Shown here piece by piece: positions 24,952-36,296 of a DNA stretch of 64,000 nucleotides. The position numbers were made by a program, and so were the translations under genes. The notes beneath the pieces were generated by a model. That model had not been told where the DNA came from, made no database searches, and worked only from the letters and a program-made list of their open reading frames with translations. The DNA is from Acanthacorydalis orientalis (lineage: Eukaryota > Arthropoda > Insecta > Megaloptera > Corydalidae), in contig CM068317.1 of the NCBI GenBank assembly GCA_034766995.1, positions 25,066,501 to 25,130,500 on the forward strand. Reading direction: 5' to 3'. Every line of letters starts with the position of its first letter. Within the stretch, counting starts at the first letter, position 1.

Positions 24952-26039
24952 GAATATAAAAAGTGAATAGTATTTTTACGACAGTAAATTTGAGAAGAAA
25001 AACATTATAAATTCATTTTCACTTCTAAAAATCAATATTCTTACAGTAATGGTAAATATATTATAATTTAATTATTACATTAATAGCAGAAAACCCAATA
25101 AATATTAATTAAATCTGTCTAACTACACGCATGATAAAATTATTGCACGTCTGTGAAATGACACTGCTTTTTAGAATTGAGTGACATTATGTGTCCCGCG
25201 TTTCCAATTTTACTCAAATTACTGTGGTCACACAGCACCTGAAAATGAGATCATTTTTATTGTATCCAAGAACTAAATTTAGTTTAAAACATTTGAAGTA
25301 ACACCAATAAAGATGTTTTAGATACAAAAACAAACAAATTACAATGATATTTACATCGAAAGAAGAGAAAATGATGATATTTTTATAATTAAAAAAGACA
25401 ATTTCACATTTACTAATAATAAAGAAAAATATATATTACACCAGTCAACGTTAACAATCAAACTGGTATTGTTTTCGACATATATTCCGCCTTGCATGCA
25501 TCCAGTGGAAAATGAGATGGAATAAGATGGATGGAATAAAATAACATGAAATATTCCGTTTCAATTATTATACAATAAAACAGTTTATTTTAGTTGTATT
25601 TCTAGTCTGTAATATTTATTTTTTTATACTGAAGATGATTATTGAATCGGCATTAAAATATATTAATTTGATTTTACATGTAAAAATATTTTTGAATAAT
25701 ATTTTGATATATTGTTGATTTATCAAAATTGATTTATTTTTACAAAAAAGGCAAAAAATGCAATAAGCATAAGAATATACTCTGTAAGGACCTCTACCGT
25801 AAATAATTCCGTTCGCTATTATCGAACGATTCTCTGTTATTGTAAGCCATCCATACGATGAAAACACAAATTTGAAAGAGGTATTATATATATATACACA
25901 CGCACTTTTTTTCGTTTCCCTCTCGAGTTCGAAAACACCGAGTTTCGATTGCACATTATTATGCAAGCTTTCAAAAACATGCGAAAAAAATGTAAATGAT
26001 TCATCATTTACTAATTAATATTCAATTTGCGTGTACGTT
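24952..26039. other. AT-rich spacer, nothing recognised
   Basis: AT-rich. The 116-codon minus-strand opening at 25616-25966 is rich in Ile, Phe, Lys and Tyr codons and has no motif. Confidence 0.5.
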
Positions 26040-26460
26040 GATATTTACACCGGTCATATTATGATAACGAGTGCGTTTTACTCGGGAACGAAAGGATTGC
26101 ACACGGACGGACGGATGGACGGCGGATGGACACACACACATACACATACGCTAGAACGTGCATGGTTTTAAACAGGCGGCGATAATCTAAAATCGAATGT
26201 ATACACGTTGCTGTGACCCTCACAGACACACACACACACACGTGCGGTGTAACGTGTACATCAAACGACACGTGCGTGTGTGCGCCAATGTACCGTACAT
26301 ACATATTTTTGCACCGACACGTTCCGGCACGTGCATTCGAATCTAATTGATTGAAAAACATACATCATTTTTGAACGTACGCGCGGTTTGTGAACTTTTA
26401 TCAACGCATATTAACGCGGAAAAGCGTCACGAAGTTGTCATCGACATATGCTTACGTGTG
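26040..26460. other. GC-richer island 4 with CA repeats
   Basis: Contains GGACGGACGGATGGACGG (26104-26121) and several short (CA)n runs (about 26130-26145 and 26222-26240) among CpG-containing sequence. No homology to the window's transposons. The mixed tandem-repeat content makes a regulatory reading weaker than for islands 3, 7 or 12. Confidence 0.35.
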
Positions 26461-26487
26461 TCATCATCAACATCAATGTCATCCAAG

Positions 26488-26503
26488 CACACACACACAC
26501 ACA
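26488..26503. repeat. (AC)n microsatellite
   Basis: Short AC run of about 16 bp. Confidence 0.9.
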
Positions 26504-26857
26504 AGTGTTCGCATATATTAACATAATCTAAATCGAATGTCGAACAGAAAACTCTCACTCTACTTGACAACAAATCATTTTCATTTAATATTTCTCTATC
26601 TAAATTGAATTCAGCTATGGTCGTTCTGTATTCTTTTACTCGCTTAGAAACAAAAAACATATTGCATTATACAACAATGACCTTAGTATTTAATTTCAAT
26701 CTAAAGTTAAAAAAAAGCTTTAATAATCAAAGACATACATATTTTACGAGTATTATAATGTTATCTTAAATGCCTGTGAAAAATTACACAAATGAATTAC
26801 TATCGAAAACAACAATTTTTATATGAAAGTAAATTAAACCATCCTACTCAACTTACT

Positions 26858-27100
26858 AGGTGTACAAATTAATTCGGTGTTTTTTTTTTATAGAAAATAA
26901 ATGTTTACAGAAAAATGAAATACATTTCAATTCACAAAATATCTCCCATAATTTTGTATAACATTTCTCTATCTGTCAGGTAGTAACTGACTAATCTCTT
27001 GTCGACAAAAAGATGGAAGCGTTGAATCGATGATTTCGTCAATGCATTTTCAAACCCCTTCGAATATTTTCAAATTAAAACATTTGTTTTCAGTGTTGTC
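26858..27100 (-). mobile_element. Mariner 3'-end relic
   Basis: The minus strand reads IDSTLPSFCRQ-like and SQLLPDR.RNVIQNYGRYF pieces. These fit the C-terminal segment of mariner transposases (..G...LP.RW.KV....G.YF). The low-coordinate end AGGTGTACAAATTAATTCGG could be a terminal repeat next to TA-containing flank. No second end or upstream transposase was found. Confidence 0.5.
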
Positions 27101-27379
27101 TCTTAATCAATTGTACTGGTGTTTTATCTCTTTCCTAATTTTCTTTCTTCAGTTTGAATGATACAGTACTTTAATCAAAAATCATTCTTTTTAATATTTT
27201 TTTTCATTTCATCATTATTTTCAAAATAGTTTTGATGTAAATTCAAAAACAAACTTTTCCAGTTATATTTACTTGCAATAAATAGATAAATTCCTATTTT
27301 TTTAAATATAAGACCTCATAGAGAGAACTTCAATACAAGATCATTAAGAAAAGGTGACATAAATTATTTTATGAGATAA
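27101..27379. other. AT-rich spacer
   Basis: Possibly eroded upstream parts of the preceding mariner relic; nothing firm. Confidence 0.35.
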
Positions 27380-27472
27380 CTAGAGAGTTCTCCCCTTAGT
27401 CGTTACGCTTGCCGACCCAATCGGGCTCCGCCCCTGCTCGCTTCGCTTCCATACTCGACTCGTTTCGCTTGT
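27380..27472. repeat. GC-rich two-unit motif, copy 2
   Basis: An abrupt GC-rich patch with two similar units. The first is TCTCCCCTTAGTCGTTACGC ending GCCGACCC. The second is GGGCTCCGCCCCTGCTCGCT, which contains the potential hairpin GGGC-TCC-GCCC. It corresponds to 41425-41481. Confidence 0.6.
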
Positions 27473-27713
27473 ATCTTATATATTAGCTCAATATCTTAAT
27501 ATATATATATATATATATATAATCACTCTCAAATTTAGATTGCCCCGTTTGCTTTATAAAGTCGCACAATTCATTGCAGTTGCTATGAATATCATAATTT
27601 TTTCGTATAACTTTGGGTGTCATCCTTAATAATAATTTAATACAAAATCTCTACACGTTTTTGTTCAATTTTTTGTACAATATTTTGTCTATTTTTTGAA
27701 TTTTTATAGAACA

Positions 27714-27714
<1 letters not shown>

Positions 27715-27747
<33 letters not shown>

Positions 27748-27770
27748 GAGAGAGAGAGAGAAAGAGAGAA
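27715..27770. repeat. Compound (TA)n(GA)n microsatellite
   Basis: TA run passing into about 24 bp of GA. Confidence 0.95.
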
Positions 27771-28657
27771 TGAGGAAGAGACATTAATGTACTTTTATGA
27801 ATTAAAATGTTCGAAACACTTTTAATTACTAAAATGGTTTCAATATTTTGAACAGCGTTTGCCAAAATGAGATTCATATATTAATTGCGGATTTCTAAAG
27901 AAATTCTTAAATATTCACAAAAAGTTTAATATAAGAAGTTATTCATTCAATAATTTTCATTTTTATTTCGAAATTCAAATTTATTTTTAGTGACACTAGG
28001 TAACGATTATAAAGACATATTAAATGACAACATGGTACATTAATACTTAATGTGGACTATTACAAAAAAAATAATTAATGAAATTTTTGTAGTTTTATAG
28101 TTTATTTTTTATATTTTTAATAAACTAATATTCGAGAAATATTTTTTTTCTTTTTATTTATTAAATAAGTTTAAAGCAACCCCGAATCTAGTATTATGTT
28201 ACTAATAAACCCATTTAGTTGCATTACAGTTTGAAATATACATTTTTAAATTCTTATTTAGATTTATAATCGCTGGAAATTTTAATCAGTAAAATATTAA
28301 TATTAACTTCTCATAGTTTTAGATTAATTCAAAATGTTTGTTAATAGTTTTCATAATATTCTCAATTGTACATTTTATAATTTTCATTTATTAAGTAATA
28401 TTTTTTAAAAAACAGGAAATTTTCTACGACTAATTTAACTTTAGATTTCTTTTTGTACTGTTTTGGTACTGTACCTGTATAATAGATATTATCTACAGAT
28501 AGCTAAAAGTATCACAAAAGACAAAACAAATCTGATGATAAAAACTCGTATGATTTATAAGAACTAAGACCACCACAGAAATGCATAAATGGAGAATTTA
28601 CTAAAATATGTTTTTAGCAGTGAAAATATATATTTATTTTCTTAAACAGAAAACCTC
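27771..28657. other. AT-rich spacer, nothing recognised
   Basis: No supported feature. Confidence 0.5.
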
Positions 28658-28661
28658 TTAA

Positions 28662-28881
28662 CACATTGACTGCCATTGCTATTGTTTCTGATAGCCATCG
28701 ATCTTTCACTGAGGGCTATGGCTATCAAATATGACAGCCACATATTTTCACTCCTCAGGCCATTGCTATACATGCATATCTGTTATGTATAGAGTTTTAT
28801 GTTGAAAAAAACACAAATTATAAAAAAAATATGTCGGCCTCTTGGCGAACATTAGCAAAGTTGGCTGGGAAGTCAATGTGT
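28662..28881. mobile_element. piggyBac-like MITE, right TTAA lost
   Basis: Begins after TTAA (28658-28661) with ACACATTGACTGCC and ends GGGAAGTCAATGTGT, giving a terminal inverted repeat of about ten bases. TTAA targets and CA..TTGAC-type ends are typical of piggyBac-superfamily MITEs. The interior has CTGATAGCCATCG and GGGCTATGGCTATC pieces that partly pair. The downstream TTAA is mutated or deleted. No coding sequence. Confidence 0.6.
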
Positions 28882-29149
28882 CGTTCGAATTTTTACATTG
28901 AATTATATTAAAGGAATTTTACCCTACATATTCTTGTTATATATGCATCAGCGTCTTGCATGTCACGTCTTCTCCATCCTACTATATTTATTTTTCATGA
29001 CAGATTTAATATGTAAGCCATACTCATAGTAGTCATTGCTCACCAGATTATTTGAATTTTAAATAGTACCTTAATTTTACAAATGTGTTTTTCACTTAAC
29101 TTATTAATCTTGAATAACTTATGAGTTTACAATGAGTATTTGTACATTG

Positions 29150-29194
<45 letters not shown>

Positions 29195-29229
29195 TTAATA
29201 TTCTTACTTTTATCTACTAATGGTATTGA
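28882..29229. other. AT-rich spacer with a TA array
   Basis: Holds the (TA)n at 29152-29191; otherwise nothing recognised. Confidence 0.5.
29152..29191. repeat. (TA)n microsatellite
   Basis: About 40 bp TA. Confidence 0.97.
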
Positions 29230-29900
29230 TGTTTCGATTCAATAAATATTTGATTCAGCTGCGTGGGAATCGTAGATAACAAAAGTCGGTAAGACGTGAT
29301 AAAGAAACAATGAAAGAATCACACTGTGACGCCGGTTACAATCCAATGTTCATCTCTCATCCCGATCTCTGCAGCCTCAGTACCATTTCCTCTTATATAT
29401 ATTTCCTCAGCGTATATGTAGGAAATACACACATACAAATAAAAGGTTATATTCTCACTGTATATATATATATATATATATATCCAGCGGGTGATCGATT
29501 GAAGAAACGTCCGCTGGACCGTGTGCAGAGATGCTGCCGTTACTGTTAGTCTGATTGATTTATGTTCTTCCTTCCACGGCACGAGAATTAATTGGATTAT
29601 ATAAATGTGCAGAGATAAACTGAGATCCAATGCGGTTCATTTCGAATCGCCGCCGGGCCACTGTAGTTTGATTAAAATTAAAAATATACGGTCGTACGTA
29701 CGGCCCGAACGGTCGAAACTAAATATTTGTCGGATTACTTGTTTCGCGCCAATCAATCGCGCCGATTACATTCCGTAATCAGATTTTCAGCAACGGCGAC
29801 GGGAGGAGTCGAACGCACGGACGCGAGGAACGACTTCCAGCCGTGAGAGGATTACTTGTGTGTGTGTGTCTGCGGCGAGTAAGTAGTTTCGTACATTTCC
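29230..29900. other. GC-richer island 5, candidate conserved noncoding element
   Basis: A 670 bp block interrupted by a 22 bp TA run (29461-29482). Immediately after that run lies a perfect 8 bp inverted repeat, TCCAGCGG...CCGCTGGA. Other notable parts are GTCGTACGTACGGC (29691-29704, self-complementary core) and GATTACATTCCGTAATC (29763-29779, paired GATTA cores in inverted order). No reading frame has recognisable domains. Multiple symmetric sites suggest protein-binding DNA. Confidence 0.4.
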
Positions 29901-29982
29901 GGTATTTCTTTTTTTCGATTAGTGTTCCGTCTAATTAAATACTGTGTACTTTACTTATAGTGTGTTTATTAAATTACTGATT

Positions 29983-30431
29983 CTATTTTTAGAATAAATA
30001 TATCTTAGTTGATTTACTTTGAAAAACGTTTTACAACTTAATTTGCCTAATAATCCTCGACTTAACAAAAAATTATTTGTATAATATTCACAGATAATAT
30101 TTAATGCTGATAGTTTTTTTTTAAATAAAAAGTGAACAATTTTATTTATTTCATAGTTTATTAATATAAATATAAATTAAGTCCATAATATGAATTAAAT
30201 TTCATATGAAATTTCCAGTTTACAGTGTTAAAAGTATAAAAATGGCAGACGAAAAGAGGATGTTACTTTCATAATTTTACTCTTTTGTACTCCATGTTAC
30301 AGTTTGACTGTCAGCTGGAATTAAAAGTCAAACATTCTGTTTCAATTAATAACGTGACGCAAAGTGGATCATATAAACCAGTTTAATGGTTCTTTGTTTT
30401 AAAATATCAACATAAAAAAAGACAAGTTTTG
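29983..30431. other. AT-rich spacer, nothing recognised
   Basis: AT-rich, no supported feature. Confidence 0.5.
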
Positions 30432-30488
30432 GTTATAATACCATAAATGTATCTTAAATCTTAATATAATGCAGTTTATGACCTTCAA

Positions 30489-30490
<2 letters not shown>

Positions 30491-30521
<31 letters not shown>
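30491..30521. repeat. (TA)n microsatellite inside copy C, unit 1
   Basis: About 31 bp TA within the duplicated segment. Confidence 0.96.
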
Positions 30522-30524
<3 letters not shown>

Positions 30525-30659
30525 TTAAGTTATTTCAAGTAGTCCAGGACTGTTGGATGACTACCACCTAACTTTTGTGCAAGTTTTCGAATTGGTATAA
30601 TTGGTATAATACCATAAATGTATCTTAAATCTTAGTATAATGCAGTTTATAACCTTCAA

Positions 30660-30661
<2 letters not shown>

Positions 30662-30701
<40 letters not shown>
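30662..30701. repeat. (TA)n microsatellite inside copy C, unit 2
   Basis: About 40 bp TA at the same position of the second unit, so the arrays changed length after duplication. Confidence 0.96.
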
Positions 30702-30705
<4 letters not shown>

Positions 30706-30938
30706 TTAAGTGATTTCAAGTAGTCCAGAACTGTTGGATGACTAACACCTAACTTTTGTGCAAGTTTTCTAATTGGTGTGCGTGGTTCTGATTTAACTAA
30801 CGCTATCAGTTGATCGTTATGAACTGAAAGAAGAACGCCCGAGACCTTTTTCATCTTCAATTCTCTCATTTCCAGCACAAAATTTTTAAAACCACCATTG
30901 CATCGTACGTTCCTTAACAGTACCCGTACCAAAAGCAT
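30700..30938 (-). pseudogene. Mini-mariner HTH fragment, open in copy C
   Basis: This is the longest open stretch within any mini-mariner. The minus strand contains MRELKMKKVSGVLLSVHNDQ, then EPRTPIRKLAQKLGVSHPTV and a tail. It matches the second helix-turn-helix of mariner transposases (..TTRE.A..L.VS.STV..HL). The frame then runs into the TA array as Tyr-Ile repeats. No catalytic domain exists. Whether any protein is made is unknown. Confidence 0.65.
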
Positions 30939-31214
30939 CGTTTAGTTTACGACCAGTTTCTGCTGCTTTACCACCCATTTGGAACTCATAAAAAGATTTT
31001 GCTCCTATTTGCTCCTTCTCTATCTTTAATTAAATAACACAATTTGAATTAAAGTTAATAATACAACCAAAATCGATGTTAACAAAATAGAGACCAAAAA
31101 AATGCACTTTGAAATGATATTAATATGAACACGATGAAATTACACTTTCATTGAAAAGAAATAAGAGTAGATTCAGGAAACAAAAACCGCAATTATTTTC
31201 CTACCAGACTAATA

Positions 31215-31691
31215 AATGATTTGTTGATGAGAAAAATTATGTAGACAAACATAATTAGTGGTATAAAATGTGTTCTGTATTAATAAAAAAAATTGAGATA
31301 TATTTATTTTTAAATTATCAGAAATTAAGGTTTAGTACAATCAATTGTTGAAGCCTGAACTGAAGTATGATTTTGATTGGTTAATAACAAAAAAATAATA
31401 TCGTTTATAGCAAATAAATATATTTGTGGAAACAACTGTTTAAAAAGATTCATTTATTTTGTAATTGTAGTTATTTTGAGTTTTTTTTTAGATTAAATAA
31501 TCTATATTGTCAATGTATTGCAATATTTACAAAGAAATCGATGATAAAGAACTTGTAGAAAAATTGATTTGAGTTAATATAAATAAAACATGTTGAAGTG
31601 TAATATGATTGGATACTTTAAATTATTTAAGTAAAATTTTTCAATTTATTTTATCTTTTATATTAATTTACAATTATTATAAATTTATATG

Positions 31692-31775
<84 letters not shown>

Positions 31776-32079
31776 GAGAGAGAGATATAAAGATAGATAG
31801 ATACCTCTTCAAATGCAGATCATATTCGTGTGAAAATCGGTACAAATGCTCATAAAACATAATACTTTATGTATACATACACACACACACACACACGGTA
31901 TATTCTATAATCTCCATTGTTCCATATCGATCTACCTCTATTTTATACAACACACACATACATATGAGATATTGTACCGTATACATTTTCCTATTACAAT
32001 GAAAGAATGTATTCATCAAAAACTCCGCTTAATTTCCATACATTTTATATTCGTTCGCATACATAAATTCACGTTCATT
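31215..32079. other. AT-rich spacer with microsatellites
   Basis: Includes the (TA)n at 31692-31771 and an (AC)n of about 20 bp at 31878-31897. No gene seen. Confidence 0.5.
31692..31786. repeat. Compound (TACA)n(TA)n(GA)n microsatellite
   Basis: About 70 bp pure TA flanked by CATA and GA repeats. Confidence 0.97.
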
Positions 32080-32253
32080 TAGGTTACGAGGACGACGGTA
32101 TTGGTGAAAGCTTCAGCCGACGTCCGATTAAATAAGTATTTCGACGACTTTCCATCCACGGTAACAGGTGTTCGGGAAAGAAAACGTTCGAGCGGAAACG
32201 CATTGTCGTCGTGTCGGACACATGATTGATTCCGAATGCGGATGCTACCGGTC

Positions 32254-32292
<39 letters not shown>

Positions 32293-32370
32293 AGCAGCGT
32301 GTGTCGAATTCAAGCGATGCGGAAGATTCGTGTACGCGTGTACACTTCTGGGGATCGATTCTTTTATTTG
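32080..32370. other. GC-richer island 6, split by a TA array
   Basis: A CpG-rich block (32080-32256, 32287-32370) divided by a 30 bp TA run, with an E-box CAGGTG at 32165-32170. The TA expansion inside an otherwise complex block resembles island 5. No coding call. Confidence 0.35.
32257..32286. repeat. (TA)n microsatellite
   Basis: 30 bp TA. Confidence 0.97.
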
Positions 32371-32451
32371 GAGTATCATAACAGGTAAATGTAACTGGAG
32401 TGGATTTTTTTTTTTGGATGAGCTAATAATGGTGCCATGGTCGAATATTAT

Positions 32452-33870
32452 TTAGGATTCGGATCAGTTTGTATAAATTTTTAGCATGAATACAAGAATT
32501 CATAATTCAGTAAGGATAATTCAGTTCTATATTTGAAATATAAGTTGACCGATTTACCATTTTATAAATATTACTGTTTGAGTTACTCTTAATTAAAATA
32601 ATGTATATTGGATGAGTGTAAACGTTCATATACGATTCAACAGGTGGTGTTAGGAGTTCCGCATGGCGGCGCTCGTGATTGAAATGTGTTCATATTACTT
32701 ATCGTTTGAAAGGTAATAGTCACCGATGGCATTTGAATATCAGACGCATTTGTTTCGATTTGATTTGTGTGTAAGAAAAATTTTTGAAAATGGACAGCGA
32801 AAAGATACACTTTCGTCACGTTATGTTATACGAGTTTTGAAAAGGAGTAACCGTTGGCGCGGCAACGAAAAATATTTGGTAAGTTTATTTGAATCATGTA
32901 GCATCATTTCCAAACGTGAAAAAATGGTTTGCAAAATTTCGCTTAAGTGACTTTAACCTGAAAGGTCAACCCTATTCTGGACGATCTACTGAGTCGACAA
33001 CGATGTTGTGTGCGCTTTAGATAATAATAATAAACGAATTTTGGCAGAAGAAATTGCTGAGATACTCAATATTGATATATTGACTACATTTCGGCATTTA
33101 AAGAAGTTGGAGTTCACACTGAAGCTCGATACGTCAGTGCCGCATTAGTTATCTAAAAAAAAACAAGTTTTATCGTATCTCTTTGGTTTATTTGCTTAGA
33201 CCCCTCAACAAAGAGCCTTTTTCGGATAGGTTGATGTCTGTCGATGAGAAATGGATCCTGTATAACAATGTCTAACAGATACGAACGTGGAAACAAGCAA
33301 ATGAAGGGGCAGAACCAGTCGCCAAAGCTGGCTTGTATCCGATGAAGGTATTGCTGTGTGTTTAGTGGGACTGAAAAGGTGTTGTTTATTTTGAGCTGCT
33401 CCCACGGAACGAAACAATTACTAAGGAGAAGCACTGTCAGCAGCGCAGCAATTCAATAAAAGTGTCTTATTTTGTACAATCGCAAAGAGATCATCTTCCA
33501 CCACGATAACACAAAACCACATATACAAAAACTCACTCTGCAAAAACTGAAGCAGTTGAAATTGGAAATCATGTCAAATTCACCATATTCTTCGGACATT
33601 GTACCTTCAGATTATCATTTGTTCCGGCCGGTGCAGAACAATTTAAACGATAAAAAATTTGATAACTTCGAAATCGTCAAAAACCACTTTACCGCCTTTT
33701 TTTGACAAAAAACCACTCAGCTTTTACCAACGAGGAATCCAAAAGCTATCTGAGCATTGGAAAATGATTGCAGAAAATGATTTTGAATACATAATTAATT
33801 AATAAAAGTGTCTTCTATGAAAAATAATCTCCTGAGTTTCAATTTCAAACTTTTGTACTGATCCGATATA
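32452..33870 (+). mobile_element. Mellifera-like mariner, full-length relic
   Basis: The left end, TTAGGATTCGGATCAGTTTG, and the reverse complement of the right end, TATATCGGATCAGTACAAAA, share the CGGATCAGT core and mark the element borders. The length of about 1.42 kb is slightly above normal, mostly from a long leader. A second copy with the same right end is cut by the window edge (63358-64000). Subfamily placement is from motif memory and is tentative. Confidence 0.85.
32790..33802 (+). pseudogene. Mellifera-like mariner transposase, broken
   Basis: Starts ATG at 32790 (MDSEKIHFRHVMLYEF) and ends at the taa 33800-33802, about 338 codons as expected. In broken frames one sees NGLQNF-type HTH-region pieces, then AEEIAEILNI and FRHLKKLEFTLKLDTSVPH. 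SVDEKWILYNN follows with the first Asp at 33243-33245, then KVLLCVW and ELLPRNETI. HHDNTKPH carries the second Asp at 33505-33507, and SSDIVPSDYHLF the third at 33610-33612. The last two acids are 34 residues apart (DD34D). Several stops and frameshifts rule out function. Confidence 0.88.
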
Positions 33871-34008
33871 ATAATTATTATTAGTAGTATTTATTTTTAT
33901 AATTATACGAAATATCTTTCTAATTTTTCTTTTAAATTATTGAGATATTGTGATTGAAGTGTAAAAATATCTCGTAAATCGTTTTTAGTCTCTTATTCAG
34001 TTAATTAA

Positions 34009-34223
34009 CACGTTCGCAGATACTTTATTTGATTGATATCGTGGGTAAAAATTCACAAATATATCACGAAACTATATAACATTTCAAAAATCATAGATTT
34101 TTTATATCAATTGTTAAATCAATGAAGCATAAAAAATCAATTTAGCATAAGACGGCTACAACCATCTTGTCCCCAAAGGATACTTGTTTATCGACGGATG
34201 GAACCGTCTTGTACACGAACGTG
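34009..34223. mobile_element. piggyBac-like MITE with intact TTAA duplications
   Basis: TTAACACGTTCG at 34005-34016 and CGAACGTGTTAA at 34216-34227 are perfect reverse complements. They comprise the TTAA target site on both sides plus 8 bp terminal repeats. The 215 bp interior is noncoding. TTAA duplication is diagnostic of piggyBac-type transposition; an autonomous partner is not in this window. Confidence 0.8.
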
Positions 34224-34439
34224 TTAAAAAAATTATAAAGTCAGTGTTAATCATCTCGTTTAATTAGAATAATATAAGAAAATCATTTGAAACAAGATGA
34301 GTTTTTAGGAAATTTCAATATTCAACAGATGTTGGCTACAAGAAACTATAAAAGTCAACTTAAACGATAAAGATCTACACTGGTGAAATAATTCTACGCG
34401 TCGACCCGACGATCTCCTCATACATATATAATCTATTCC

Positions 34440-34860
34440 ACTAAGAGTCCGCGATATCTGCACAAGAAGAACGGCATACTATAACAGAGGCAACGGATTC
34501 TGATCAATAAGCTCATCCCGATTTATGATTGGCGTTAAAATAACGGATCGGTCGGCCGGCGTTAAGTGAGCGAACGAGCACGGCGTACGCGGGCCGAGAT
34601 ACCGACCGACCAACGGCCGTGAATTTCAGCTGTCGACGCGGAACATTGTTTACTTGAATTATTGAATATTGATTCATAGGTCCGGCTCGATTTTCATTTC
34701 CTTAATGCATTCTTAAGGACTCGTATAAATTTTCATAATACGCTTTGTTGAATTATGTACCCCGTGGCCACGGTGGCCTCGAGATAAATGTGATGCGGCG
34801 GTGCAACGTCGTCATCCATTTACGAAATGGATATTATTTAAAAGTCTTATTAGTGAGTTC
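34440..34860. other. GC-richer island 7, candidate conserved noncoding element
   Basis: A strong compositional island with GGATCGGTCGGCCGGCGTTA (34545-34564) and CCGACCGACCAACGGCCG (34602-34619). An AT-richer part follows with a forkhead-type TGTTTAC (34647-34653) and TTGAATTATTGAATATTGAT. GC-rich tracts next to ordered AT-rich transcription-factor-like words are characteristic of insect developmental enhancers. Reading frames are short. Confidence 0.45.
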
Positions 34861-34902
34861 ATCTCAAACGATGATTGCATGAAACAGGTCTCTATTTAAT
34901 TC

Positions 34903-34903
<1 letters not shown>

Positions 34904-34938
<35 letters not shown>
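34904..34938. repeat. (TA)n microsatellite
   Basis: About 35 bp TA. Confidence 0.97.
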
Positions 34939-34940
<2 letters not shown>

Positions 34941-35849
34941 TTACTTATTAAATAATTTTTTGAAAAAAAGAAGAAATTAATTAGATAATTCATTCCGATT
35001 CAATTCTTCTGATTGATATTTGATTAAATAATTTTATATATCGTTATTTAATAGAGTGAAATTTCCCTGCATAATAATTCTCTATCTAAAGATCATAAAA
35101 AAAATATCATACCTTATAAAAACATATTAATACAAAAAAAATATGTGATAGTACGTTTGGAATGTGTCTATTAGTCAGAAATTTACTAAAGAGGTTAATT
35201 TAAAAATGTTTCATTCAAGAATAAATCTTGAAATTAATGCCTCTAAATAATCTGATAACTGAAAATGTAATCGATCGAATATGTTGTCGAATATGGTTCT
35301 AATTATGTTTTAATTGTGTTTATATTATATAATAATATGATCACAATATAATAATCATATTTTGTATTTATTTTATATGCAATGTGTCTGCCGAAAATAA
35401 AAGCAATTTAGCAATGACTTTGTTAACAGAGAAAAACTTTTTATATTTTGGATTTTGTATGTAACAACATTTTAAAAACTAATTCAGAATAAATATTTTT
35501 GTTTTTTTATAAACGTATAATATTAAAAATTAACAAAGAAATATGACAACTAATCAAGGGCATCATTTATTAATTTTTTGATAATCAAGGCAGGAACGCG
35601 TTGAAACGTGTTATTCTATGGTAGCAACAGATTCAATAAATTTATCATTTTATTGATATAAAATTTACTATTCATTTCTACAGTGGTAATAAATCATGCT
35701 AACTGAATATATTAACGAGAGTTTTCTATGAAATTAAGTACTGTAAATGAATAAAGACATTGTTAGCTATCTATCAGTTCAGTAAGATAACAGCCTAATA
35801 TTTTTGTTACTTAATAAAACTGATCATAATAAAGGACCTTCAATCAAGA
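34939..35849. other. AT-rich spacer, nothing recognised
   Basis: AT-rich with no frames or repeats of note. Confidence 0.5.
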
Positions 35850-36043
35850 GCATTTCAACGTTGATGCCAACATTTTCAATAATTCGAAGGCAGAGAAAAA
35901 TTTAACATTAAATTTTTCTGTACCTTAACGCTCTGAATATGATGTTACCGATATCTAAATACCTATAAGCAACAATAAACCTGATCAATAATAATTCATT
36001 AAACATTTCGGAGCAAAAAATTTTTTTTGTAGTTTGTGGAGTG
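35850..36043. repeat. Foldback repeat family, copy E (right arm)
   Basis: CGCTCTGAATATGATGTTAC, CCTATAAGCAACAATAAACC and the terminal GTAGTTTGTGGAGTGAAAAA correspond to the right arm and outer end of copies B and D. The left arm is largely missing. It lies about 250 bp from copy B in the same orientation. Confidence 0.6.
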
Positions 36044-36296
36044 AAAAAATAATTAATTTAAGAAAACTCATAATATGGATCATAAAAGTACTTAAATCAC
36101 CAAACACTGAGAAAGATTACACTCTTTAATATGAATGTAACATTTATATGAATGAAAACTATCAATGAGATTTTTTTAGGTTATAATATAATAAATGGTA
36201 CTTTTAGAAAAAAATATAGTTAATAAAATGATATAAATAAAAATGTCCCAATTCAGCTCTGTAACTGTTACTAAATTTATTTTAACAAGTGAATTA

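Larger units (their letters stand above)
30432..31214 (-). mobile_element. HTH-only mini-mariner, copy C, with internal tandem duplication
   Basis: The 5' end lies at the high coordinate, where the reverse complement begins TTAGTCTGGTAGGAAAATAA and continues into TTGCGGTTTTTG. The leader and N-terminal domain follow. The 3' part has been duplicated: about 166-180 bp at 30432-30597 recurs at 30598-30777, each carrying its own TA array and an LGVSHPTVLDYLKSLKL-type coding stretch. The expected right terminal repeat is too decayed to recognise. The C-terminal deletion is the same as in copies A, B, D and E. Confidence 0.85.

Noticed and set aside
25616..25966. 116-codon minus-strand frame
   Set aside because: AT-rich codon content only, no motif, no neighbour or splice evidence.
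27766..27771. Purine-rich (GA)n as a GAGA-factor regulatory site
   Set aside because: It is the tail of a compound microsatellite; without conservation there is no reason to call it regulatory.
33153..33434. 93- and 70-codon minus-strand frames
   Set aside because: Antisense shadows of the mellifera-like mariner transposase on the plus strand.
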